NCBI GenBank assembly: GCA_948144175.1
Contig: CANXME010002014.1
Span: 551,188 to 615,187, forward strand
From: Closterium sp. NIES-65
Taxonomy: Eukaryota; Streptophyta; Zygnematophyceae; Desmidiales; Closteriaceae
Length of the DNA stretch: 64,000 nt
Direction of reading: 5' to 3'
Below, one piece after another: positions 8,925 through 19,895 of the stretch (its first letter is position 1; the number at the start of each line of letters is the position of its first letter). Both the position numbers and the translations under genes were made by a program. Below the pieces are notes generated by a model. That model was not told where the DNA came from and searched no databases. It saw nothing but the letters and a program-made list of their open reading frames with translations.

Positions 8925-9420
8925 CTGGCACCTGCGCATGAATAAGATTAAAATTGATGATTACGTATTAATGAGAATTGTCGGGAATGCCCCCTTTTTT
9001 GTGTGCCTCCTATTCGTTATCAAGTTTGCCCATTGCAGTTTATGTATTTATTTGTTTAGGTATACGCTTTTTTTTCAGTGTCAGCTGGTCTGTGGCGCGT
9101 TCTGCCGCGCTTTTCTCTGCACCACTTTCCGTCGGGTCGAGACGGAATCCGTCGACGGAGGCGGATTTACTCGACGGACAGGGGGGTTGGTGCAGGCGGG
9201 GTTGGTGCAGACCGGGAGGAGCACGTGGGGTCAACGCCAGCTCGAGCGAGGACCACCTCGCGTCACTCCGAGCTGGCGTGGCTCGTTTCGGGCGGGCGGG
9301 TGGGCTGGCTCCCGCCCCTCGCGTGCTTTGCTAGGCGACGGCGGGAAAAAGGAAATCCCTCCGAGGAAAACCCGCAGGGGCGAAAGGGGGTCCTCGGAGG
9401 GATTCGGGCGACGTCTTCCC
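8925..9420. repeat. 496-bp direct repeat, right copy
   Basis: It matches 1-496 with substitutions only, including the 13-bp inverted repeat (about 9354-9404). Together the copies flank element A and its immediate surroundings, as a pair of LTRs would flank an internal region. The sequence after 9420 differs from that after 496. Confidence 0.85.
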
Positions 9421-10030
9421 TAGCCTACGCACACAGCCTACAGATTGCCCCGAGTGCTTCTTGTCACGTCACTCCGGTTTGACCGTGGTAGCGAAGTCGA
9501 CGTCGCTCCCCCTAACGACGGATCGGCAGACTGGCCCTCCCCGTCAGCCGGAACTCGTCGTGCCCCTCGTCGGGTGAGCCAGATCCCCGCCCCGCCTGAA
9601 CACTCCCCTCCTCCCCATCACCTGTTTCTGCGTCGTCCGCACCTCTCGCGAGGCATTCACCAGGGTTGCTTTCGTGTCATGTGAGGTGAAGATCTCGTGA
9701 ATTACCTGAGCCCATGACTCACGAAATGTGCTTCTCTTGCAAGAGTTGCACGCATGCACGACGTTTCGTCAACCTTTGTCAATCGCCCGGTTTCGCCAGC
9801 CAAGCCACATTTCCCCTTCAATAGCATTTTCGACTGCACACTACTGCACCCGATGTTGTATACCCCATCACACGATGAACATATATGTATATATATATAT
9901 GCTATGCATCACCTCACATTCAGTCTTTCTCAGCATGTGGAGATGCGCTAAAACAGAAATCCTTTTATGTGGTCTTCAAAAAGCGAATAATGGTGTTACA
10001 ATTCCATGGGAATCTTATCCAGGATTCGTC
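9421..10030. other. Non-coding stretch without a recognised gene
   Basis: No convincing reading frame, LTR or RNA gene. A short AT-rich alternating run (TATATGTATATATATATATG type) lies near 9881-9902. Confidence 0.5.
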
Positions 10031-10138
10031 TCAGGGTTGATCGCCGATAGTTTGCAACAGAAGTGAGAGTGATGGTGACTATTACAGTGAATGTAAAATG
10101 ACTGAAGTTAGTATAACAAAGACATACATGAGTTTATA
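10031..10138. repeat. LTR-like remnant related to 24294-24400
   Basis: The block beginning CAGGGTTGATCGCCGATAG aligns with 24291 onward: shared GGGTTGATCGC, then AGTGAATGTAAA.TGACTGA, then a TATA-like A/T stretch. It is probably the start of an LTR family other than the copia LTRs listed here. It ends abruptly at the leader of element B. Confidence 0.5.
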
Positions 10139-10159
10139 TAGGGTTTAGCACCCTAGCCC

Positions 10160-10612
10160 ACCAGTCGCGCTGCCCTGCCCTGCCCTGGCCGTAGCGCCAC
10201 CCTGCTGGCTGCGCGCTGTCCTGCTCTGCCTGTCGCGCTGCTCTGCTGGCCGCGCGCTGCACTGCCCTGTCCGCGCGCCGCTTTTTCCTGCTCGCGCGCC
10301 GCTCTTTCCTGCCCGCGTGCCGCCCTGCTGGCCGCGCGCCACCCTTTGCAGCCCCCGCGCCGCTCTTGGCAGCCCGCGCGCCGCCCTTTCCAGGTCGTGC
10401 GCCACCCTTTGCAGCCCGTGCGCCGCTCTTTCCTGCCCGCGCGCCGCCCTGCCCTGCTCGCGCGCCACCCTGCCAGCCGCGCGTCGCCATTTCCTGCCCG
10501 CGCGCCACCCCTCCCCACGCGCCGCCTTTCTTTGGCCGTGCGCCGCCCTGCCCTGCCTTGCGCATTTCCCTAGTGCACGCGCGCCGCCCTGCTCGTCACG
10601 CGCTACCCTGCT
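10160..10612 (+). repeat. GC-rich minisatellite leader of B
   Basis: Imperfect tandem units of about 20-24 bases, of the type GCGCGCCGCCCTTTCCTGCC, precede the gag ATG at 10622. Position and composition match the leader of A, but the unit sequence differs. Confidence 0.7.
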
Positions 10613-10621
10613 CTGCCCACT

Positions 10622-12668
10622 ATGACTACTCTCAACGTTCTCACATTCGATCCTGAGGGCCTTCCGATCCAATTCGATATGTGGCTCGATGACTTACAGC
10701 TGTACCTGCTCAGCGATTGAGACAGAGTTTCATTGTTTGACCACACGTCTGGAGCCTCTCTCGCCCCTCCCGACAAAGTTAACAATGCGACTCGCTCACA
10801 GTGGCTTACCCGTGACGGTACTGCTCGCCTAGCCGTTCGCAACAACCTGCCGTTAGCCGAACGCGCTCATTTTGGCCAGCACAAGACTGCTAAAGCCCTA
10901 TACGACGCCGTAGTCGCTCGTTACTCCTCCCCTGCCACTGCTGCTCTTGGCCGCCTTATACTGCCCTACCTTTTACCCGAGCTGTCAGCTTTTGCCACAG
11001 TCGATGACCTCATCACCCACCTTCGCACTAGCGACACTCGCGACCGCGCCGCGCTTAAAGCCGGGTTCATAGACAAGAGCCCACCCCCGATGTACATCAC
11101 TCTCTACTTCATCGTCACATGCCTCCATGGCTCTCTTCGCATAGTCAGGGACCACTTTCTCGCCCTTGACCCCACAGACCTCATTGTCGACCTGCTCGAG
11201 GAGCGCCTTTTTGCAGCTGAGACTAGCATCAACGCTGTAGGTGCTTCTCGTGGCACTCCTTGCACTCCATTCTGAGGGGTATTCCCCCTTTCTTCTTGCC
11301 CCCTTTGTCGCATTTGCTAGTGTTGTTGACTTTCTTGGTGCTGAGGTGGTCGGAGTGTCAGAGGTCCACTGGTGATCCCCGATTGATCCTAGGGAAGGGT
11401 TACAGGCACGGTTGCCTGGGGGGTTATGGGCGCACTGACCCGCTACTTAAACAAGCCCTTTTATCCCAATGGTCTAGTGGTTGGGATTCTGAGACGGAGC
11501 TGCGTCTGTTCCTAGTGCGAGGCGCCGTGGCGGCAAGGGCAAGGGAGGCAAGGGTGGAGGGGGTGGCGGCGGTGGAGGCGGTGGTGGAGGCAGTGGAGGC
11601 GGTGGAGGTGGCGGTGGTGGCGGTGGGATTGGAGGCTTCGGTGGCGGCAGTTGTGGTAGCGGTGGGAGTGGTGGTGGCGGTGGTGGCAGCAGTGAGAGTT
11701 GTGGTGGCGGCAGTAGTGGTGGTCGGGGTGGAGCCGTTCAGAAAGGCGGTTCTGGTGGTGGCCAGAAGCAGCAGCGGCAGCGAAAGCGCGAGACCCTTAC
11801 GCCCCAGCACCTTCCTAAGTGGTTTGCTCAGTGTGGGGTGTTTGGGGGTATTGTTTGTTGCTCTACGTTATTCGCACAGGTGATCGGGCTGGTCAGACAT
11901 GCGGGAAGGTTGGTCACTCGGAGTACCGCTGCTTCTCCCATCTTGACGACGCCTGGCGTGCGAAGAGGGTGAGCTCCCCCGCTGGCGCGACCTGCTTAGG
12001 AACAATGTGGATATCTTTGCTCTTGACTTTGATGCTATCCTTGCTGGCATGTATGCTTTGACTATTAGAGCTGAGGGTGACTGTTACATGTATGTGCCGC
12101 CTAGCCTCTAGATGCTAGAGAGTTTGCTCTCTCTGGTACAGCGCCTGTTGAGGCCTTGCACACCTTCACGCTTGACTCCAGTCGTTCACGCTTCCGGAAT
12201 CCCCGCACAAGAATGGGATTGCTGCGCGCCGCATTGGCTTAGTCATGGAGGTGTCTCGTACTTCCATGATCCGTGCAGCTGCTCCCCATTTTCTGTGGCC
12301 GTATGTAGTCTGGTACGCTGCGAATCAGCTCAACCTCTGGCCCCGTGTCTCCTTGCCGAAGACCTCGCTGACACTGCGTTGGACTAGGGAGGTTGGCGAT
12401 GCGTCGGTGTTCGGGGTCTAGGGCTCTCGTGCCTTTGTCCGCAATACCTTCGCGGACAAGCACATTCGACGAGCTGGTTCCCTTAAACCGTCTCTTCCCC
12501 TACCGCACTGACCCTCTCCCCACTCTGCCACTCTTCCTCGCTCCAGGTCCCCCTCCGGTAGACCCTTTCCCCTCTTAGGGTCCTGCTCCTTCAGGTGTGT
12601 CTCAAGTGGACCCACTCCCCTTGGCTAAGCCTTTTGAGGTCACTTCCGACACCTCTGGCCCATCTAAG
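10622..12668 (+). pseudogene. Element B gag and 5' pol remnants
   Basis: Gag begins at 10622 (MTTLNVLTFD), related to the gag of A, and has an in-frame TGA at 10718. It runs to the stop after CTPF near 11275. After a frame change and the TRIM solo LTR, a Gly-rich linker and a knuckle follow in shifted frames (CGKVGHSEYRC near 11900). Near 12180 the protease stops inside LDS and joins directly to late integrase, so most of protease and the integrase core are deleted. A second deletion near 12465 removes the end of integrase. Clearly defective. Confidence 0.85.
11356..11494 (+). mobile_element. Solo LTR of the TRIM family
   Basis: 139 bp from TGTCAGAGG to CTGAGA, matching the LTRs of the complete TRIMs at 48176-48552 and 50317-50663. 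It is flanked by perfect 5-bp duplications CGGAG (11351-11355 and 11495-11499), so it is a true insertion reduced to one LTR by recombination. It interrupts the gag of element B. It contains the A-box-like TGGTCTAGTGG (11470-11480) and an upstream TTTT (11459-11462), but lacks the internal B box. Confidence 0.9.
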
Positions 12669-12802
12669 TGTGAAACTATTATCATGCTTGTGCTGTGTAG
12701 GCTGTAGTGGGGTAGCCCATAAGGGGTACAACTTAAAATAGGGTTAGCATATGTACCCACATCTCTGTTCAATGCACTCATTCCTGCTGTTGGATTCTAA
12801 CA
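12669..12802 (+). repeat. 5' LTR of element I
   Basis: It begins TGTGAAACTATTATCATG and ends TTCTAACA. It pairs with 19762-19895, which begins TGTCAAACTATTATCATG. It shares the TAGTGGGGTAGCCCA core with the other LTRs. Confidence 0.9.
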
Positions 12803-12840
12803 TGGATTCAGAGCATTAGGTCCGTAGGACCGTTTTTTTT
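12803..12840 (+). promoter_or_regulatory. Primer binding site and hairpin of element I
   Basis: TGGATTCAGAGC is a near match to the initiator tRNA-Met primer site (TGGTATCAGAGC). It is followed by AGGTCCGTAGGACCG, an inverted repeat GGTCC/GGACC, and an eight-base T-run. The arrangement is the same as in element A. Confidence 0.8.
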
Positions 12841-12989
12841 CTGGCCCACCTACCGTTGCGGTTACCACGCTACCCCACGTGCGCCTGCCTGCCTGCCTGC
12901 CTCGCCTTGTGATGTGCTACGCTGCGTGCGCCGTCCTGCAGCCCTCGCGCTGCCTTCTGCTGCCCTAGGCCAACGCGTCGTCTCTGTAG

Positions 12990-13950
12990 GCCCGTAAGAC
13001 CCGCGGGCCGCCCCTGCAGACTCGTCAGGCCCGCGGGTCTTACGGGCCCGCTAGCTGTCCCTGCAGGCCCGTCAGGCCCGTGAGACGCCCCTGCAGGCCC
13101 GTCAGGCCAGAGCGCCGCCCCTGCAGCCCCGTCAGGCCTACTAGCCGCCCCTGCAGGCCCGTCAGGCCTGCTAGCCGCCCATGCAGGCCCGTCAGGCCCG
13201 CTAGCCGCCCCTTCAAGCCCGTCAGGCCAGCGAGCCGCCCCTGCAGGCCCGTCATGCCAGGTCGCTGCCCCACGCGACGCGCCCGCTGCCTGCGCGTCGC
13301 GCTGCAGCCCCGCGCGTCGCGTCCGCAGCCCGCGCGTCGCACTGCAGCCCCGCGCGTCGCGTCCGCTGCTCGCGCGTCGCGCCCGCTGCGTGCGCGTCGC
13401 GCTGCAGCCCCGCGCGTCTCGTTCCCTGCCCGCACGTTGCGCTGCAGCCCCGCGCACCGCGTTTAGGGTTTAGCGCGTCGCGCTGCAGCCCCGCGGGCCG
13501 CACCCGCAGCTCGCGCAGCGCGCTGCAGCCTCGCGCGCCGCGGCTGCCCTTGTTCCTCGCGGCTGCCCCTAGACGCCGCCCCTGCCTGACTGCCACCGTC
13601 GCTCTTGCAGCAGCTGCCATGGAGCGCCCTACTACAGTCGCGGCCCTGCCCTGCAGCAGCTGCCGCAGAGCCTCCTGCCGCTGTCGCGGCCTTGCCCTGC
13701 AGCAGCTGTCGTGGAGCCTTCTACCGCAGTCGCGGCCTCACCCTGCAGCAGCTGCCGCAGAGACTCCTGCCGCGGTCGCGGCCCCGCCCTGCAGCAGCTG
13801 CCGCGGAGCCTTCTGCCGCCGTTGCGGCCCCGCTCTGCAGCTGTCACGGCCCCGCCTTGCAGCAGCTGTCGCGGACCTGCCCTACTGCCGAAGCGGCCCT
13901 ACTCTGCGGCCGCTGTTGCGGCCCCGCCGAGTGCCGGCCTTGCCTGCCAC
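12990..13950 (+). repeat. Minisatellite leader of element I
   Basis: Successive arrays: units of about 30 bases (CCCTGCAGGCCCGTCAGGCC type, about 13000-13260), units of GCGCGTCGCGCTGCAGCCCC type (about 13260-13540), and units with CCTGCAGCAGCTGCCGCGGAGCC (about 13600-13930). A short TTTAGGGTTTAG, like the plant telomere repeat, sits at about 13461-13474. Confidence 0.75.
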
Positions 13951-14091
13951 TGGTGAGCACCTACCTTGTTCGTGCGCTGCCACCTGCCTGCTTGCCTCCT
14001 GCCTGCCTGCCGCACCTGCCTTGCACGCTCTGCTGCTGCTACTACTGCTATTGCTACTGCTACTGCTACTGCTAGTGCTGCTACTGACAGT

Positions 14092-17000
14092 GGCCAGATG
14101 CAGCTCCAGCGACGTCCGCGTGAGTCCCTCACGCCCCAGCATCTTAGTGAGTGGTACGCTAGTTGGGGTTGTAGGGGTGGCCTCGCTGCTACTGCTGCTA
14201 CTGCTGTTACTGCTGCTACTGCTGCTACTACTACTACTGCTGCTACTGGCGGTAGCCAGATGCAGCTCCAGTGACGTCCGCGCGAGTCTCGCACGCCCCA
14301 GCAGCTTCATGAGTGGTACGCTCAAAGTAGAGGGTATTTGAGTACCGTTCCCTGCCCGTACGTCATTCCCACTAGTGCTCGGACTGGTCAGGCTTGCGGG
14401 ACGCTCAGTCACACACAGTCCCGCTGCTTCGCCCGTCTGAGCGACGCCTGGCAAACAGAGTTTTGCAACGAGGCTGAGCTCCCCGAATGGGTGGAGCTGC
14501 TTGGGCAGAGGGTGGATATATTTCCTCTTGACTATGATGCTATTCTCACTGCCATGTATGCATTGACTACTAGTGCTGACCGTGCCTGTTACCTGTGCGT
14601 ACCGCCTGACCCAGGTATAGAGCCTGCTGCTCTAGGTGCTGGTGAGGCTGCTGCTCTAGGGGCTAATGTGTTTCCTGCTCTAGGTACAGGTGAGGCTGCT
14701 GCTCTAGGTGCTGGTGAGTCTGCTCTCTCTGGTACTGCACCTGCTCAGGCCTTGTACACCTTCACACTTGACTCTGGTGCTTCTCGCTCCTTCTTTCGCG
14801 ACAGCACCACCCTCACGCCGCTCAGTCGGCCGGTTCCAGTCTCCCTGGCAGGCACCTCTGGGGGTCCAGTCCGTGCGACCTCCTCCACTGTCCTCCCTTG
14901 TCCTGCTCTCCCGTCAGGCACACTGTCGGGTCTTTACCTCCCCTCGTTATCTCCAAACTTGGTGGCGGGTTCTTCGCTCCATAACGCGGGTGTTCACCAG
15001 TTCACCCCTGCCTACGAGCGTGTGACACACTGCACATGTGCTCAGACGGGTCGTCACCTGGCTACCTTCACTCGGCAGCCGGGGTCGGGCATGTACACAC
15101 AGACCAATGAGTCCCCTCAGGTAGCTGCGTCTGCATCTGCGTCTGCGTCAGGTCAGTTGCCGCCCCCCTGCTCATGTCGCGCCTTGTCGCACCAGACCCT
15201 CCTTTGGCACCACCGCCTTGGTCACCCCTCGGTGCAGCGCCTTCGCAGCATGCACCTCCGTGTCCTTGTCTCTGGTCTCCCCAGGTTTCTCCCTCCCCTC
15301 CCACCCTCGCCTGCTCCTCCCTGTCTTCCCTGTGTCGAGGTGCGGCAGCGCGCCGCTCCTCACTCCTCCTCGTTCCCTCCCACAGAGGCTCCCTTGCAGA
15401 CTCTCCACCTGGACGTGTGGGGCCCAGCCCGCGTCCATGGACAGGGCCACGAGTGGTACTTCCTGCTAGTCATCGACGACTACACGCGTTACACCACGGT
15501 TTTCCCCTTGCGCACCAAGGGTGAGGTCCCTGATGTTTTGATCCCTTGGATCCGCGCTACTTGTCACCAGCTCCGCGAGCGGTTTGGGACGGAGTTTCTT
15601 GTCCTGCGTCTGCACTCTTGGCAGGCTTCTGTGAGGTGGTGAGTTTTCCTCCGACCTCTTGGAAGGCTTCTGTGAGGAGCACGGCATCACCTAGTCGTTC
15701 ACGCTTCTGGCCTCTCCGCAGCAGAATGGGGTTGCTGAGCGCCACATTGGCTTAGTCATGGAGGTCGCTTGTACCTCCATGATCCATGCAGCTACCCCCC
15801 ATTTTCTGTGGCCGTTTGCGGTCCGGTATGCCGCGCATCAGCTCAACCTCTGGCCCCGTGTCTCCTTGCCAGAGACCTCGCCCACACTGCTGTGGACGGG
15901 GAAGGTTGGCAATGCGCCGCGTTTCCGGGTCTGGGGTGCTCGTGCCTTTGTCCGCGATACCGCCGCGGACAAGCTCTACGCCTGTGCTGTTCCCTGTGTC
16001 TTCCTTGGCTTTGTCCCTGACGCGCCTGGTTGGCAGTTTTACCACCCCACCTCGCGCCGTGTCTTCCCCTCTCATAATGTCACGTTTGCCGAGTCGGTTC
16101 CCTTTTACCGTCTCTTCCCCTACCGCACTGCCCCTCTCCCCCCCCCCCCCGCCGCTCTTCCTCGCTCCAGGTGCTCCCCAGGTAGACCCCCTCCCCACTC
16201 CCGGTCCTGCTCCTTCAGGTGTGTCTCACGTAGACCCTCCTCTCTTGCCTGCGTCGATTGAGTTCACTAGTGACTCAGGTCCTGCAGACGGTGGTCCTGC
16301 TCGGGGTGCTGCCACTGGGGGTGCTGAGCCTTGGGGTGCGGAGCCTGGGGGTGCTGAGCCTGGGGGTGCGGAGCCTGGGGGTGCTGAGCCTGGGGGTGTG
16401 GAGCCTGGAGGTGCGGAGCTTAGGGGTGCGGAGACTTGGGGCGCTGAGTCCGGGCGTGAGGAGTATGGGGGTGCTGAGCCTAGGGGTAGTGAGTCTGGGG
16501 GTGGTGCACCTGGGAGCGCTGAGGCGTCTGGTGAGCAGTCTCCTTGTGGCAGCCGTCTCCGTAGTCGCTCCGCTGGTACCTCGCCGCTGCACTCTTGTCG
16601 TCGACTCCCTCTCTCCCCACAACAGCTGCGTGAGTGGTACGTTGGCCGTCAGGGTCGTGCTGCTGGAGCTAGGGGCCCTGCTGCGAGAGGCACTGGAGCC
16701 GGTGACTCTGCTAATGGAGTTGATTCTGCTGGAGGTTCTGGAGCTGCTGAGGGTGCTCGAGCTGGAGGTTCTGGAGCTGCTGCGGGTGCTGGTGCTAGAG
16801 GTTCTGGAGCTGGAGGTTTTAGAGCTGCTGAGGGTACTAGCGCTGGAGGTCCTGGAGCTGATGCGGGTGCTGGCGCTGAGGGTTCTGAGTTTGCTGTTGC
16901 ACGGTCTCCTTGGATTAACCGCCTTTGTCCGCGTGTACCTCTCACCCCTCAGCAGCTGTACGACTGGTACGGTCACCGTCAGGGTCGCGCTTTTGGAGCT

Positions 17001-19535
17001 CGGCGCTCTGCCGTTGGAGGTACTTCTGCTGCCGTCACTGGAGCTGGGAGTGGTGCTGGTCCCGGAGGTGCTCGTACTGGAGGTACTGGAGCTGCTGGGG
17101 CTGGAGGTGCTGAGCCTGAGGGTGCTACTGCTGGAGACCCTGGGTCTGGGGGTGTTGCTGCTGGTGACACTGAGGCTGGCGACCCTGGGACTGGAGGTGC
17201 TGGTTCTGAGGGTGCTGCTGCTGGTGGAGCTGGTCCTGGAGGAGCTAACGCCGAGGGGTCTGAAGCTGCTGGAGGTGCACGAACTCCTGGGGGTGCTGGA
17301 GCTGCGGGTGCTGGTGGCACTACACAGCCGCGCCTGTTCTTTGCTCCGCCGTCTCCGTCGTCTCAACCGCCATTTGACTCTGTACTTTGCCAGGTTCTTA
17401 CTCTACCTTCGTCTACTGGTCTTCCGTTACAACCTGGCTCACCGCTGCTTGCTCCTTCTCCTTACACTGAGCAGTCAGGGGGTTTTACTGAGCGTTGTGA
17501 GCCTGCGTCGTGTCCTGTCTCGCGTGTCCGTTCTGGTCGTTTCGGTCGTCGTGTTCCTCGTTCGCGTCAGCCAGTTGTCCCCGGCACCCACCTTGTAGAT
17601 CGTCGTCCTTCCTATCCTTTGCACCGTGTTCCCCTGCCGTCCCCTCATGTGTCTTCTCTGCCTACCGTTCCTGAGCCTAAGTCTGACCGCGTTCGTGCTG
17701 CTAGCCCTACTGTTACATGTCTGCTAGCCACAGTTGTCACTGACCCGTCGTTTTAGTCTGCTGCTGCCTGTCGTCTAGACTACGCCGCTAGTCTTGTTGC
17801 TAAGTGTGAGTCTGTCTCTCCTCCGTTCGTCGGGGGTGAGTGTGCTCTGGGCACGGACGTCCTTGAGGACAGGCAGGAGGACCTTCAGTGTATTGCAGCC
17901 ACTGCACCTCATCTCGTGTCCATGCTCCTTGCCCCTGAGGGAGACCCGATTGCTCCAGACATCCCAACCCCGCGCTCTTACGCTGAGGCGATCGCGGGAG
18001 AGTACTCCTCTCAGTGGGAGACAGCCATGGACGTAGAGATGGCATCCTGGAAGTCCACAGGCACCTATGTCGACGAGGTTCCCCCTCCTAGGGCGAACAT
18101 CGTCAGTGGCATGTGGATTTTCAGGGTGAAGCAGCCGCTAGGTTCTCCGCCTGTCTTCAAGGCTCGTTACGTTGCTCGAGGTTTCAGTCAGCGAGAGGGA
18201 GTTGACTTCTTCCAGACATTCTCCCCCACCCCGAAGATGACCACTCTTCGGGTGCTGCTGCACGTTGCCACTCAGCGTGACTACGAGCTTCACTCTTTTG
18301 ACTTCAGCACTGCTTTCTTACAGGGCAGCCTGCATGAGGAGATCTGGCTGCGCCACCCTCCTGGCTTCACTGGGTCGTTCCCTCCTGGTACCCAGTGGAG
18401 CCTCCGGCGGCCGGTCTACGGTCTCCGCCAGGCGCCACGTGAGTGGCACGACACACTGAGGACGACACTTGCGGCTCTTGGGTTCGCGCCTTCTACTGCT
18501 AACCAGTCGCTGTTTCTGCGCACCGACACTTCGCTGCCGCCGTTCTACATCCTCGTGTACGTCGACGACTTGGTCTTTGCCACTGCGGACACTGAGGCTC
18601 TTGCCCTGGGGAAGTCAGAGCTGCAGAAGAGACACACGTGCACAGACCTGGGTGAGCTGCGCAGTTACCTTGGCTTGCAGATCACCCGGGACAGAGCATG
18701 CCGCACCATCACACTGACTCAGTCACACGTGGTGCAGCAGGTCCTTCAGCGCTTCGGCTTCACGTGGTCCTCGCCACATCACACTCCTCTGGCTATAGGT
18801 CACTCGCTCTCAGCTCCACCTTCGGACGAGTCCGTAGAGCCGAGTGGTCCTTACCCAGAGCTAGTGGGCTGCCTCATGTACCTGATGACCTGCACTCGTC
18901 TTGACCTTGCATACCCTCTTGGCCTTCTGGCTCGCTACGTGGCTCTTGGTAGGCACCGACTGGAGCACATGGCTGCTGCTAAGAGGGTACTGCGCTACTT
19001 GTGCAGTTCATCGGGCATGGGGCTTGTGCTTGGAGGGCGGAGCCCAGTTGTCCTCACTGGGCACTCGGACGCTTCTTGGGTTGACGACCTGGCTATACAG
19101 CGGTCTTCACAGGGTTACACCTTCAGCCTTGGCTCTGGCTCTATTTCTTGGTGGTCTACACGCTCGTCTTCTGTTCTCGGCTCCAGTTGTGAGGCTGAGA
19201 TCTACGCCACAGCCATGGCTGCACACGAGCTACGCTGGCTCACCTACCTGCTGACCGACCTGGGAGAGCGGCCTCGTTCTCCTCCAGTGCTGTACGTAGA
19301 CAACAAGGCCGTCATTGCCTTGTGTCAAGAGCACAGACTGGAGCACAGAACGAAGCACATCACTCTGCGTTACTTCCTCGCTCGAGAGTTGCCGCAGCGA
19401 GGCCAGCTTCGTCTTGCTCACGTGGCCACTCGGGCCAACACTGCTGATGTATTCACCAAGGCACTTCCGTCTGGTAATCATCCGCGTTTTTGTACTTTGT
19501 TAGGCCTTGTGCCCACTTTTCCTCACTTGCTGTAG
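14092..19535 (+). pseudogene. Element I gag-pol, gag-less and disrupted
   Basis: The usual gag N-terminus is absent. Instead a unit of about 75 bases encoding a Gln-rich peptide and TPQ.L.EWYA is duplicated (about 14092-14165 and 14250-14325). From 14338 an open frame carries the expanded knuckle (CPYVIPT...CGTLSHTQSRC), protease LDSGASRSFF and early integrase, then breaks near 15642, where the HSDRGGEF region holding the second catalytic Asp is lost. Integrase continues to a C-run near 16140 with a frame change, then the repeat linker runs to a TAG at 17754. The RT and RNase H segment (17916-19535) is open and has YVDD and YVDN. Confidence 0.85.
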
Positions 19536-19761
19536 ACCTTGTTTGTACTGTGATCTATATATATACCTGCTTGCTTGCTTTGTTAGGTAGAGATCACTGT
19601 GATGCTGTTGTTGCATATATACCTCTGCATGTGGATTGGCCTTGTGGCCCTTTACTTGTGCTCAGTGTGTGTGGTGACGTTGTGATCCACCCTGAGCTTG
19701 CTTTGCTTCTCTTAACTGGTCTTGTGACCCCTTGCTCTCCCCCACTTTGCCTATGGGGGTG

Positions 19762-19895
19762 TGTCAAACTATTATCATGATTGTGCCGTGTAGGCTGTAG
19801 TGGGGTAGCCCAAAAGGGGTATAACCCAAATTAGGGTTAGCATATGTACCCATATCTCCGTTCAATGCACTCACTCCTGCTGCTAGATTCTAACA
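19762..19895 (+). repeat. 3' LTR of element I
   Basis: It pairs with 12669-12802. It is preceded by the conserved tail from about 19670, with the hairpin CCCCCACTTTGCCTATGGGGG, and followed by CTGAG, the presumed target duplication. Confidence 0.9.

Larger units (their letters stand above)
12669..19895 (+). mobile_element. Ty1/copia element I, nested in B
   Basis: Two 134-bp LTRs (12669-12802, 19762-19895) differ at several positions, so the insertion is older than A. The flanks CTAAG (12664-12668) and CTGAG (19896-19900) form a target duplication with one mismatch. The primer site, hairpin, leader and tail are typical of the group. Most of gag is missing and the integrase is broken, so it is not autonomous, although RT and RNase H remain open. 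Confidence 0.9.
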
